The notes under the pieces are model-generated. The model saw only the letters and a program-made list of their open reading frames with translations. It ran no database searches and had not been told where the DNA came from. The position numbers were made by a program, and so were the translations under genes. From the NCBI RefSeq assembly GCF_900187305.1, contig NZ_LT906434.1:868001-932000 (forward strand): a DNA stretch of 64,000 nucleotides. Reading direction: 5' to 3'. Each line of letters opens with the position of its first letter. The stretch's first letter is position 1. The DNA comes from Neisseria zoodegmatis (GTDB lineage Bacteria > Pseudomonadota > Gammaproteobacteria > Burkholderiales > Neisseriaceae). Shown here piece after piece: positions 56,200 through 64,000 of the stretch.

Positions 56200-57354
56200 A
56201 TGAAAACCTTGTTTTCCCATCCTGTGTGGGCAATGGCTTTCCGCCCGTTTTATGCGTTGGCGGCTGTGTTTGGTGCCGTGTCGATATTGCTGTGGGGGTT
56301 CGGTTATCAGGGTACGGCGGACATGCCCTCGTTTTACTGGCACGCGCATGAAATGATTTGGGGTTATGCCGGTGCGGTGGTGGTGGGTTTTCTGCTGACG
56401 GCGGTGGCAACGTGGACAGGCCGGCCGCCTACGCGCGGTGCGGCTTTGTTTGGCTTGACGGCCTGCTGGCTGCTGGCGCGCATTGCGATGTATTTTCCGC
56501 ACGGCGCGGCAGTCAGCGGGGTGTTGGGAACGCTGTTTTTCGGGTATGCGGCGGTGTGTATGGCGATTCCGGTGGTCGAAAGCAAAAATTCGCGCAACTA
56601 TATTGCCGTGGTGGCGCTGGCGGTGTTCGGCCTTACCCATGCTGTGTTTCATCTCTATCTGGAGCCTTTTCAGGCGGCGGCGCTGCTGAACGGTATGCTG
56701 GCGGGTTTGATCATGGTGGCCGGTTTTATCGGCTTGGTGGGGATGCGGATTATGCCGTTTTTCACAGCCAAGCGTTTGGGCATTCCGCAGGTGTCTTCGC
56801 CGATGTGGGTGGCTTTGTCGGCTTTGGTGCTGCCTATGCTGGCGGCGGTGCTGATGCTTTTTCAGACGGCCTTTACGCTGGTGGGGCTGTGCGCGTTTGC
56901 CGCGGGCGTGGTTAATTTGGTACAGCTGTTCCGTTGGTGGCACAAGCAGGTGCTGCGCGAGCCGATGTTGTGGATTTTGTTTGCAGGCTATCTGTTTACG
57001 GCGCTGGGCTTGATGGTGGTGGGCGTGGCGCAATGGGTGCCGGTTTATCTGAGTTTGGGGGCGCACTTGATCGGCGTGGGCGGCATCGGTTTGCTGACGG
57101 TGGGCATGATGGCGCGGACGGCGCTCGGCCACACGGGGCATCCGATTTATCCGGCGCCTTCGCCGATGACTTTGGCGTTTTGGCTGATGGTGGGGGCAAC
57201 GCTGGTGCGCGCGCTGGCGGCTTTTGTGGGCGGTACGGCTTATACGCACAGCATCCGCTTGTCGGCCGCTTTGTTTGCCGCGTCGTTGTTGCTGTATGCG
57301 TGGCGGTATATTCCGTGGCTGACGGCGCCGCGGGCAGACGGCAAACCGGGTTAA
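56200..57354 (+). CDS. nnrS: NnrS family membrane protein
   Basis: The product is 384 residues with about 12 membrane helices. The typical start is HPVWAMAFRPFYALAAVFGA, with FYWHAHEMIWGYAGAVVVGF (conserved His pair) and later GLVGMRIMPFFTAKRLG. NnrS is a haem/copper membrane protein that eases nitrosative stress and belongs to NsrR/NO regulons. It lies downstream of nsrR and the hemerythrin gene. Confidence 0.92.
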   Translation: MKTLFSHPVWAMAFRPFYALAAVFGAVSILLWGFGYQGTADMPSFYWHAHEMIWGYAGAVVVGFLLTAVATWTGRPPTRGAALFGLTACWLLARIAMYFPHGAAVSGVLGTLFFGYAAVCMAIPVVESKNSRNYIAVVALAVFGLTHAVFHLYLEPFQAAALLNGMLAGLIMVAGFIGLVGMRIMPFFTAKRLGIPQVSSPMWVALSALVLPMLAAVLMLFQTAFTLVGLCAFAAGVVNLVQLFRWWHKQVLREPMLWILFAGYLFTALGLMVVGVAQWVPVYLSLGAHLIGVGGIGLLTVGMMARTALGHTGHPIYPAPSPMTLAFWLMVGATLVRALAAFVGGTAYTHSIRLSAALFAASLLLYAWRYIPWLTAPRADGKPG

Positions 57355-57382
57355 CGTATGCTTGAGTTTCCGTTTGAACATG

Positions 57383-57432
57383 AGGCCGTCTGAAAAGATA
57401 AAACAGCCTGAACCAATCTTTTCAGACGGCCT
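57383..57432. terminator. Inverted DUS pair after nnrS
   Basis: AGGCCGTCTGAAAAGAT and ATCTTTTCAGACGGCCT are separated by a 16-base loop. Confidence 0.7.
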
Positions 57433-57489
57433 GTTTGCGCTTAAACTGGCGGCTTGATAAAAACACCTTGGTTTAAGTAGAGGAACATC

Positions 57490-58536
57490 ATGTCGCATCA
57501 AAAAATGAAAGCGGGTATTGTCGGCGCAACCGGTTACACAGGCGTGGAACTGCTGCGCCTTTTGTCTGCCCATCCCCATGTCGATGTTTGTGCCGTAACC
57601 AGCCGCGGCGAGGCGGGTATTGCGGTGGCCGATTATTTTCCCAGCCTGCGCGGTGTGTATGACTTGGTGTTCCAAACGCCCGATGATGCCGATTTGGCAT
57701 CGTGCGACGTGGTGTTTTTTGCCACGCCCAACGGCGTAGCCATGAAAGAAGCGCCGGAGCTGTTGGCTAAGGGCGTGCGCGTGGTGGATTTGTCGGCCGA
57801 CTACCGCATCAAAGACATTCCCACTTGGGAAAAATGGTACGGCATGACGCACGCCAGCCCCGAAACGGTTGTCGAGGCGGTGTACGGTTTGAGCGAGATG
57901 AACCGTGCCGAAGTGGCGAAAGCGCGTTTGGTGGCCAACCCCGGCTGCTATCCGACCTGCGTTTCGCTGGCCTTGCTGCCTTTGTTGAAAGTAGGCCGTC
58001 TGAAAGAAAACATGCCGCTGATTGCCGACTGCAAATCCGGCGTATCGGGTGCGGGGCGCAAGGCCAACGTGGGCACGCTGCTGTGTGAAGCAGGCGACAA
58101 TTTCAAAGCCTACGGCGTGGGCGGACACCGCCATCTGCCCGAAATCAAGCAAACCATCAGCGGCCTGCAAAACGGCGTGGCCGACGGGCTGGTGTTTGTG
58201 CCGCACCTCACGCCGATGATACGCGGCATGCAGGCCACCATGTATGTGCACCTGAAAGAAGGTACCAACCCGCATGAAATCTTAAGCGGTTTCTATCGCG
58301 ACAGCGCGTTTGTGGACATTATGCCCTCGGGCAGCACGCCGGAAACCCGCAGCGTGCGCGGGGCGAACCTGTGCCGCATCAGCGTGCAGCAGGCGCCGCA
58401 AAGCGACGTGTGGATTGTGTTGTCGGTAATTGACAATCTGGTGAAAGGCGCTGCAGGGCAGGCGGTGCAGAACATGAATATTATGTTCGGCTTTGACGAA
58501 AACGCAGGCTTGGGCAACACGCCGTTGCTGCCGTAA
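57490..58536 (+). CDS. argC: N-acetyl-gamma-glutamyl-phosphate reductase
   Basis: The product is 348 residues, in arginine synthesis. The NADP-binding motif is [17 protein letters not shown], the catalytic cysteine is in [19 protein letters not shown], and the later HRHLPEI is also conserved. ATG 57490 is preceded by GAGGAAC. A DUS is inside the gene near 57994. The next gene is an unrelated transporter. Confidence 0.96.
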   Translation: MSHQKMKAGIVGATGYTGVELLRLLSAHPHVDVCAVTSRGEAGIAVADYFPSLRGVYDLVFQTPDDADLASCDVVFFATPNGVAMKEAPELLAKGVRVVDLSADYRIKDIPTWEKWYGMTHASPETVVEAVYGLSEMNRAEVAKARLVANPGCYPTCVSLALLPLLKVGRLKENMPLIADCKSGVSGAGRKANVGTLLCEAGDNFKAYGVGGHRHLPEIKQTISGLQNGVADGLVFVPHLTPMIRGMQATMYVHLKEGTNPHEILSGFYRDSAFVDIMPSGSTPETRSVRGANLCRISVQQAPQSDVWIVLSVIDNLVKGAAGQAVQNMNIMFGFDENAGLGNTPLLP

Positions 58537-58575
58537 TCCGCATCATGTTTTGCTTAGTTTGATTTCCAGCCCGTT

Positions 58576-59463
58576 ATGTCGAAACCTTCCCTGCTGAAAA
58601 ACCTGCCGTTTCTGCTCACCCCGCCGCTGTTATGGGCGGGGAACGTGATTGTGGCGCGGGCGGTGCGTAACGATATTCCGCCGTTTACCTTGTCGTTCGG
58701 GCGGTGGGTGATTTCGCTGCTGATTCTGCTGCCGTTTGCTTGGGCGGCGATGCGGCGCGATAAAGCTCTATATTTTCAGCACAAAAAAATGGTGGCGGCC
58801 ACGGCGCTCACAGGCATTGCAGCGTTTAACACGCTGGTGTATGCAGGTTTGCACACGACCACCAGCACCAACGCTTTGCTGCTCAATTCGTGCATTCCCG
58901 TGTTGATTATGCTGATCGGCGCGGTGTTTTACGGGCAGCGGCTGAACCGTTTTCAGACGGCCGGGTTGCTGCTTTCGCTGTCGGGCGTGTTGGTTGTCGT
59001 GTTGCAGGGCAGCATGGACAATCTTGTGGCGCTGCGTTTCCACTCCGGCGACTTATGGGTGTTTGCCGCAGCGGTGTGTTGGGCGTTTTACACGCTGTGG
59101 ATGAAGAGAATACCGGCAGAAATCAACCGCACGGGTTTGACCGCCGTGCAGATTATGTTGGGTTTGCTGGTGCTGCTGCCTTTGTGGTGGTGGGAGCAGG
59201 CCGGTGGTGCGGCGGTGAATTGGAACCTGCGTTCGCTGGCTGGCTTTGCCTATGTGGGCATTTTCCCTTCCGTGGTGGCTTATTTATGCTATACCGCAGC
59301 CATCGCCCGCTTGGGCGCGGTGGGTGCGGGCTTGAGCATTTATCTGATGCCCGTGTTCGGTACGCTGCTGGCGGTAACGCTTTTGGGCGAGTCTTTGCAG
59401 ACCTACCATGTGGTGGGCATTGCGGCGATTTTCGGCGGGATTATGTTGAGCAACCGCAAATAA
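58576..59463 (+). CDS. DMT superfamily (EamA) transporter
   Basis: The product is 295 residues with ten membrane helices arranged as two EamA repeats. LLWAGNVIVARAVRNDIPPF and VGAGLSIYLMPVFGTLLAV are typical of drug/metabolite exporters such as RhaT/YdcZ relatives. The substrate is unknown. It is a single gene between argC and grxD. Confidence 0.88.
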   Translation: MSKPSLLKNLPFLLTPPLLWAGNVIVARAVRNDIPPFTLSFGRWVISLLILLPFAWAAMRRDKALYFQHKKMVAATALTGIAAFNTLVYAGLHTTTSTNALLLNSCIPVLIMLIGAVFYGQRLNRFQTAGLLLSLSGVLVVVLQGSMDNLVALRFHSGDLWVFAAAVCWAFYTLWMKRIPAEINRTGLTAVQIMLGLLVLLPLWWWEQAGGAAVNWNLRSLAGFAYVGIFPSVVAYLCYTAAIARLGAVGAGLSIYLMPVFGTLLAVTLLGESLQTYHVVGIAAIFGGIMLSNRK

Positions 59464-59537
59464 GCTTAATGTATCTTTTTTCAAACCGCGTATAATGCAG
59501 GCGTTTAATCGTTTTATTTTGAGAATCAGGAATTGAG

Positions 59538-59846
59538 ATGAGCATTCAAGAACAAATCAAAGAAGTCGTAACCACCCACCGTGTGGTGCTGTTTATGAAA
59601 GGTACCAAGCAGTTTCCGCAATGCGGCTTTTCTTCGCGTGCGGTGCAGCTTCTTCAAGCTGCGGGTTGCGAAGATTTCGTTACCGTAAACGTGCTGGAAA
59701 ATGATGCCGTGCGCCAAGGCATTAAAGAATACAGCAACTGGCCGACCATTCCGCAACTGTATGTAAACGGCGAGTTTCTCGGCGGTTCGGACATCATGAT
59801 GGAAATGTATGAAGCCGGTGAGCTGCAAGAGGCATTGAAAGCGTAA
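59538..59846 (+). CDS. grxD: Monothiol glutaredoxin, Grx4 type
   Basis: The product is 102 residues. The active site is CGFS (FPQCGFSSRAV) and the glutathione site WPTIPQLYVNGEFLGGSDI. It carries [2Fe-2S] clusters for iron-sulphur trafficking. AGGAATTGAG precedes the start. An inverted DUS follows. Confidence 0.95.
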   Translation: MSIQEQIKEVVTTHRVVLFMKGTKQFPQCGFSSRAVQLLQAAGCEDFVTVNVLENDAVRQGIKEYSNWPTIPQLYVNGEFLGGSDIMMEMYEAGELQEALKA

Positions 59847-59879
59847 TGAACGCGCCGGTGTTTTGAATCATCCGTTTGG

Positions 59880-59909
59880 AGGCCGTCTGAAAAGTTTTTC
59901 AGACGGCTT
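59880..59909. terminator. Inverted DUS pair between grxD and the ygjP-like gene
   Basis: AGGCCGTCTGAAAA and TTTTCAGACGGCTT, then TTTG. It lies between convergent genes. Confidence 0.75.
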
Positions 59910-59933
59910 CTTTGTATTCGGGCGTAGGGTGGC

Positions 59934-60620
59934 TTAATCCAGCAAAAACAGTTCGTTGCCATGTTGTTTCAGCCATTGTTTGGCGGTATCGGTATGGGGC
60001 GTGTGGCGGTTGACCGCTGCCCAAAAGCGCGGGCTGTGGTCGGGATGGGGAAGGTGGCAGAGTTCGTGGACGCACACATAGTCAATCACGAAATCGGGCG
60101 CGCCGATCAAACGCCAGTTCAGGCGGATGCCGGTGCGCTGCCGACACACGCCCCAAAAGGTTTTGGCGTTGCTGAGGGCGGTGGCGGCGGGGAAGAGTTG
60201 CAGGGTGTGGGCGTGTTGCTGCAAGCGCGGCAGCAGGGTTTCGGCGGCGCGTTCGGTTAAAAAGCGGCGCAAATGCGTTTTTTGCTGCGCCCACGGTTGT
60301 TCCGGCAGCAGAAAGTGCGGCGGTTGGAGGCTGATGTGGTGTTGCGCGTGGGTGCGGAGTTGGTGGGGTTCGCCGCGATACCAAATGTGTTCGGGTGCGG
60401 TGTGCGGCGTGGGCGCGGGCGGTGTGTGCTGCAGGGTGCGCAGAACGAGTGCTTCGTTGTGTTGCAGCCACAGATGCAGCTGCCGTTCGCTCAGAAAAGG
60501 CGGAATGTTGATGCGGATAGCGGCTGCCGACAGCGGGCGCAAAATGATGTTTTTCTTGGCGCTGCGTTTCAGATGGAGCGTGATGTCGAGGCCGTCTGAA
60601 AGGGTGTGGGCAAGCTGCAT
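59934..60620 (-). CDS. YgjP-like zinc metallohydrolase (DUF45)
   Basis: The product is 228 residues. VCVHELCHLPHPDHSPRFW is the family HExxH-type zinc site with the downstream histidine. TKTFWGVCRQR-like NAKTFWGVCRQRTGIRLNWR precedes it. The family includes SprT-like proteases and a proposed UTP pyrophosphatase, so the activity is uncertain. ATG 60620 begins 2 bases after the stop of the preceding small membrane protein. Confidence 0.82.
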   Translation of the reverse strand: MQLAHTLSDGLDITLHLKRSAKKNIILRPLSAAAIRINIPPFLSERQLHLWLQHNEALVLRTLQHTPPAPTPHTAPEHIWYRGEPHQLRTHAQHHISLQPPHFLLPEQPWAQQKTHLRRFLTERAAETLLPRLQQHAHTLQLFPAATALSNAKTFWGVCRQRTGIRLNWRLIGAPDFVIDYVCVHELCHLPHPDHSPRFWAAVNRHTPHTDTAKQWLKQHGNELFLLD

Positions 60621-60622
60621 GG

Positions 60623-60802
60623 TCAAATCAGGCCGAGATAATACAGCACGCAGCCGATAATCACGGCGGCTCCGCCGGCAAGCAGGGCGGTGCGGGTGTT
60701 GGTCGGCACGCCTGCATCGCGCAGACTACGGTTGAAATAAGCTCCGCCGATCAGGGTAACCAGCACGGCGAAGATGAGGGCGGAATAGGTGTCGCTGTTC
60801 AT
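60623..60802 (-). CDS. Small membrane protein of unknown function
   Basis: The product is 59 residues with two membrane helices (about 7-25 and 38-57; YSALIFAVLVTLIGGAYF, TALLAGGAAVIIGCVLYYLG). ATG 60802 is used; the frame further upstream runs through a DUS and is unlikely. It is tightly followed by the ygjP-like gene. I do not recognise the family. Confidence 0.62.
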   Translation of the reverse strand: MNSDTYSALIFAVLVTLIGGAYFNRSLRDAGVPTNTRTALLAGGAAVIIGCVLYYLGLI

Positions 60803-60845
60803 GGGTTGGTATGATGTTGTTGGGTGTGGAGGCCGTCTGAAATGT

Positions 60846-61580
60846 TCAGACGGCCTTTTTGGCGGCAAACGGCCCGGCACCGTCGATTTTTTCCTGTTGG
60901 CTTTCAATCCAGTTTTCACATTGCTTCATCAATTCTTCAGCCGTGCCGCTGTCGTAGGCGACGGGCTTGCCGATCACGACGGTAACTTCGCCCGGGTATT
61001 TCAAAAACGAATTGCGCGGCCAGAATTCGCCGCTGTTGAGGGCGACGGGCACTAAGTCCATTTCAAACATCTGCGCCATGCGTGCGGCGCCGAGCTTGTA
61101 TTTGCCGCGTGTGCCCGGCGGCAGGCGTGTGCCTTCGGGGAAGATGGTGATCCAGAAGCCTTCTTTTTTCCGCGCCATGCCTTGTTCGAGCAGTTGGCGG
61201 TTGGCTTGGGTGCGGTTGCTGCGGTCGATGCCGATGGTTTTGGCAAGTTTCAACCCCCAGCCGAAGAAGGGCAGTTTGAACAGTTCTTTTTTGGCCACGA
61301 AAACGTGCAGCGGAAAGATTTCTTGAAAAGCGAGCGTTTCCCAACCCGATTGGTGTTTGCTGCAAATAATCGAGGGGTGGTCGGGGATGTTTTCTGCTCC
61401 GACCACGCGGTATTTGAGGCCGATGATGTGCTTGAGCATCCACACCAAAATCAGCGCCCACGCCCGTCCGACGTGGTTGGCACCTTTGGGAATCAGGGCG
61501 GCAGGAATGATAACGGTGAACATCGGCGGGGTAATCAGCACCAATATCAGCCAATAGATCAGGTTGCGGATATATAGCAT
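60846..61580 (-). CDS. plsC: 1-acylglycerol-3-phosphate O-acyltransferase
   Basis: The product is 244 residues with an N-terminal membrane helix. The catalytic box reads KHQSGWET, with Glu where most family members have Asp (HX4D), as known in several PlsC proteins. The second box is FPEGTRLPPG. It makes phosphatidate for phospholipids; Neisseria members have been called NlaA. It follows gmhB on the same strand, 20 bases away. Confidence 0.92.
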   Translation of the reverse strand: MLYIRNLIYWLILVLITPPMFTVIIPAALIPKGANHVGRAWALILVWMLKHIIGLKYRVVGAENIPDHPSIICSKHQSGWETLAFQEIFPLHVFVAKKELFKLPFFGWGLKLAKTIGIDRSNRTQANRQLLEQGMARKKEGFWITIFPEGTRLPPGTRGKYKLGAARMAQMFEMDLVPVALNSGEFWPRNSFLKYPGEVTVVIGKPVAYDSGTAEELMKQCENWIESQQEKIDGAGPFAAKKAV

Positions 61581-61600
61581 GGCGGTTTTCCGGTAGGTTT

Positions 61601-62179
61601 TCAGACGGCCTGATGTTCTGCCGCCTGCTGGCGTGCGTTTTCCTGCATCAGGTATTGCGAAAAAGCCAGCAGGTTGTCGAAGATTTGCGTGCGTTCGGGC
61701 AGGTCGTCGCCTTGGTTTTCGAGCGTTTTTTTGCCTTTGCCGGTCAGCACCAGCGCGGATTTGCCGCCGACTGCATCAATCGCCTGCAAATCGCGCAGGC
61801 TGTCACCCACCAGCCAAGTTTCGGCGGTATCGGCGTTGAAGCGTTCGATGATGTCGGTAATCATACCGGGCTTGGGTTTGCGGCAGTCGCAGTTGTCGTC
61901 GGCCAGATGCGGGCAAAACCAAATGCCGTCGATTTTGCCGCCGGCCTGTTGTACCAAGCGGTGCATTTTGGTGTGCATTTCGGTCAGGTCTTGCACGGTG
62001 AAGAATTTGCGGCCGATGCCGGATTGGTTGGTGGCCACGGCTATGGTGTAGCCCGCTTCGGCGAGAAACGCAATCGCGTCCATGCTGCCCTCGATGGGCA
62101 CCCATTCGTCGACGGATTTTACGAAGTCGTCGCGGTCATGGTTAATCACGCCGTCGCGGTCGAGAATAATCAGTTTCAT
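61601..62179 (-). CDS. gmhB: D-glycero-D-manno-heptose 1,7-bisphosphate phosphatase
   Basis: The product is 192 residues and a HAD phosphatase. The nucleophile motif is ILDRDGVINHD, motif II is VATNQSGIGR, the zinc loop is CPHLADDNCDCRKPKPG, and motif IV is VGDSLRDLQA. It serves ADP-heptose synthesis for the LOS inner core. ATG 62179 is chosen, as the upstream frame is DUS sequence. It lies between a glycosyltransferase and plsC, which fits envelope assembly. Confidence 0.95.
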   Translation of the reverse strand: MKLIILDRDGVINHDRDDFVKSVDEWVPIEGSMDAIAFLAEAGYTIAVATNQSGIGRKFFTVQDLTEMHTKMHRLVQQAGGKIDGIWFCPHLADDNCDCRKPKPGMITDIIERFNADTAETWLVGDSLRDLQAIDAVGGKSALVLTGKGKKTLENQGDDLPERTQIFDNLLAFSQYLMQENARQQAAEHQAV

Positions 62180-62195
62180 GGTTCGGATACCTTTT

Positions 62196-63245
62196 TCAGA
62201 CGGCCTCAAGCATGGTTTGAAGCTCGGTAATGTGTTGTTCTAAAGAAGGGTTGTAAGTTAATGCCTGTTGCGGGTCGGCCAGTTTGTGCGTGCCGCTTTG
62301 TTTGAGGGCGACGGCTTGTTCAACGGCGGCGGCCAGTGTTTCGGGGCGCGCACGAGAGAAGAAGAAACCGGCATGGTCGTTCATCACTTCCGTGCAGGCC
62401 ATGTTGTCGGCCAACACCACGCGCGTGCCGCTCAACACGGATTCTACACCCACCAATCCGAAAGGTTCGTACAACGAGGCCATGATGGTGAAATCGGCGG
62501 CGCGGTAAAGTTCGGGCATGTTTTTGCAGAAGCCGAGTTCGATGACATTGTTCATCGGGCGGGGCAGCGGCGAACCGGCCACGGCGAGTTTTACCGGCAA
62601 ACGGGTGTGCTCGAAAAAGGCGGCGAGCATGTCCAAACCTTTGCGTTTGTGGCCGGTGGAAGGGAAGAGGAACACGGTTTCGTGTTCGCCGAAACCGTAT
62701 TTGCGGCGGAGGTTGGCGGTTTCTTCGGGCACGGGGAAGAAGCGTTGCGTGTCGGCGGGCGGATACACGACGCGGATTTTGTTCGGGTTCACGCCGTAGA
62801 GTTCGACCAGCTCGCGCTGCATCAAAGCGGAATGCGCCATGATGGATTGGGCGGTGCGGTAATTGGTGCGGTTGCGGCGGATGGTGAGTTTGTCGAGCAG
62901 GGTGGCTTGCTGCTGCATACCGCGTAAATAGCCCAGATGCGTGCCGCCGCAGACGAAAATATCGGCGTGGTCGCTGGGATTGCAGGCGATCAGCCGTTCA
63001 CCGTTTCGGCGCAGTTTCTGCAACTGGCGCGCAAAGAAAAACGGGCGCAGTTTTTTGGGAATGCGTTTCTGATTAACGGTTTGCGCGTCGATTTGCGCGT
63101 ATTCGGGCAGGGAAGTGTCGAACCTTGAGGCATAAACGCGAACGGGTATGTTTTGTGCGGCCAGCGCGCGGACGATGTCGAAAGTATAGCTTTCCATGCC
63201 GCCGCCGCGGTTGAATCGGTTGATGCTGATGGCGATAGGGTTCAT
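62196..63245 (-). CDS. Glycosyltransferase family 4
   Basis: The product is 349 residues with the GT-B fold: N-terminal domain with NRFNRGGGMESYTFDIVRAL (donor/acceptor glycine loop) and C-terminal nucleotide-sugar site ASLYEPFGLVGVESVLSG (EPFG and Glu). It probably adds a sugar to LOS or another surface glycan. Neighbours gmhB and rmlC/rmlA suggest heptose- or rhamnose-containing glycans, but acceptor and donor cannot be read from sequence. ATG 63245 is chosen over GTG 63254; the binding site is weak. Confidence 0.87.
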   Translation of the reverse strand: MNPIAISINRFNRGGGMESYTFDIVRALAAQNIPVRVYASRFDTSLPEYAQIDAQTVNQKRIPKKLRPFFFARQLQKLRRNGERLIACNPSDHADIFVCGGTHLGYLRGMQQQATLLDKLTIRRNRTNYRTAQSIMAHSALMQRELVELYGVNPNKIRVVYPPADTQRFFPVPEETANLRRKYGFGEHETVFLFPSTGHKRKGLDMLAAFFEHTRLPVKLAVAGSPLPRPMNNVIELGFCKNMPELYRAADFTIMASLYEPFGLVGVESVLSGTRVVLADNMACTEVMNDHAGFFFSRARPETLAAAVEQAVALKQSGTHKLADPQQALTYNPSLEQHITELQTMLEAV

Positions 63246-63321
63246 AAGGTTCACAATGATTCACATAAATGTTCAGACGGCCTCAGAGCGGATGAGGCCG
63301 TCTGAAAAGGAAATACCGACA

Positions 63322-63864
63322 TTATTCAAAAACAACGGCTTGGGCAAGCGTTTTACCGGCCGCATCTTTGGCCGACAGCTGCGGCTCGCCCGCGAGCGGC
63401 CAGCGGATATTCACCGACGGGTCGTTCCACAGTAGGCAATGCTCGGCTTGCGGGTTGTAGTAATCGGTGCATTTATACACGAATTCCGCGCCGTCTCCCA
63501 GTACATAAAAACCGTGGGCAAAGCCTTCCGGCACCCACAGTTGGCGTTTGTTGTCGGCAGACAAAACCGCGCCGGCCCAGCAGCCGAAAGTGGGCGACGT
63601 ACGGCGTAAGTCCACCGCCACGTCAAACACGCTGCCGGAAACCACCCGCACGAGCTTGCCTTGGGTGTTTTCGGTTTGGTAGTGCAGGCCGCGCAAAACG
63701 CCAGCGGCGGATTTGGAATGGTTTTCCTGCACAAAAGTGCGGTTGCAGACGTTTTCTCTAAACCATTGGTCGCGGAAGGTTTCCATAAAAAAGCCGCGCT
63801 CGTCGCCGAATACTTGCGGCTCGAGGATTTTCACTTCGGGTATGGCGGTGGCGATGATGTTCAT
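63322..63864 (-). CDS. rfbC: dTDP-4-dehydrorhamnose 3,5-epimerase
   Basis: The product is 180 residues and a cupin enzyme (RmlC). The typical series is VFGDERGFFMETFRDQWF, LRGLHYQTENTQGKLVRVV with catalytic His, and EGFAHGFYVLGDGAEFVYKC. It works in dTDP-L-rhamnose synthesis, with rmlA immediately upstream (85 bases) in the usual order. Confidence 0.95.
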   Translation of the reverse strand: MNIIATAIPEVKILEPQVFGDERGFFMETFRDQWFRENVCNRTFVQENHSKSAAGVLRGLHYQTENTQGKLVRVVSGSVFDVAVDLRRTSPTFGCWAGAVLSADNKRQLWVPEGFAHGFYVLGDGAEFVYKCTDYYNPQAEHCLLWNDPSVNIRWPLAGEPQLSAKDAAGKTLAQAVVFE

Positions 63865-63948
63865 ATCAGTGTGGTCGGTTTGGGTTTTCAGACGGCCTTA
63901 ACTATATGAGGCCGTCTGAAAAATCATGTTTGCGGCCCGGTTGCCTGT

Positions 63949-64000
63949 TTAAGAGCCATGTTCGCGGCTTTCCAATAAACGCAATAAATAGCGGCCGTAA
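63949..64000 (-). CDS. rfbA: C-terminal end of glucose-1-phosphate thymidylyltransferase, cut by window
   Basis: The last 16 residues are visible (YGRYLLRLLESREHGS, stop at 63949-63951). The ending YGxYLLxLL followed by a short polar tail is typical of RmlA, and the position right before rmlC agrees. The rest lies outside the window. Confidence 0.72.
   Translation of the reverse strand, partial: YGRYLLRLLESREHGS

Noticed and set aside
56059-58275. A 738-codon open frame on the minus strand across nnrS and argC
   Set aside because: It is antisense to two well-supported genes, has an unnatural His/Arg/Gln-rich composition and no ribosome binding site; it is a by-product of GC-rich codon use.

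Overview
The window is from a Neisseriaceae chromosome, most likely a Neisseria species of the commensal or animal-associated kind. The main evidence is the dense scatter of the DNA uptake sequence in its AG form (AGGCCGTCTGAA), often as inverted pairs that double as transcription terminators. Other support comes from a degenerate Correia-type repeat, Neisseria-style type IV pilus genes (pilF, pilG, pilD), an NsrR/NnrS nitric-oxide set and a tonB-exbB-exbD operon. I cannot name the species.

Layout: 1-4.3 kb is the edge of a type VI secretion (T6SS) cluster, with tssL (cut by the window) and tssK on the minus strand, divergent from tssB-tssC. 4.3-6.4 kb holds a Correia-like element, hemL and a Zur-box-controlled pair of zinc-independent ribosomal proteins (rpmE2-rpmJ2). 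6.8-16.1 kb is a T6SS effector island. It contains vgrG with an AT-rich tail, a Tle1-type phospholipase effector, a DUF2931-like immunity candidate, a decayed second copy of that immunity gene, a 5'-truncated rhs gene with an unrecognised AT-rich C-terminal toxin region followed by a small membrane protein, a scrap of another rhs gene and a Sel1-repeat lipoprotein.

16.1-31 kb is mostly housekeeping (pta, argF, a methyltransferase, lpxH, dapE, alr, a lipase-like hydrolase, dnaQ-ispD, putA, a cysteine hydrolase). It is decorated by a 104-108 bp tandem repeat and by three members of a small inverted-repeat element, two of which flank putA in opposite orientation. 31.7-39.4 kb carries tRNA-Phe, the pilF-pilG-pilD-coaE-zapD-yacG run, a CAT-anticodon tRNA and ubiD.

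39.7-50.5 kb is integrated DNA downstream of the 3' end of tRNA-Leu(UAG). A probable phage satellite occupies about 41.16-50.43 kb: P4-type integrase, AlpA-like regulator, small HTH and coiled-coil proteins, a small-terminase-like protein, a zinc-finger/Toprim primase, a DUF927 helicase-like protein, an eight-copy iteron field that could be its origin, and a toxin-antitoxin pair. No capsid, tail or large-terminase genes are visible. Just to its left lie a frameshifted integrase relic and a second copy of the right-end repeat, which points to an older element (now mainly an AAA ATPase gene) at the same attachment site.

50.6-64 kb returns to core genes: a GAF protein and ribA, tRNA-Val and tRNA-Asp, tonB-exbB-exbD, nsrR with a hemerythrin-like protein and nnrS around an NsrR-like operator, argC, a DMT exporter, a monothiol glutaredoxin, a YgjP-like hydrolase, plsC, gmhB, a family 4 glycosyltransferase, rmlC and the end of rmlA (lipopolysaccharide/cell-surface sugars).
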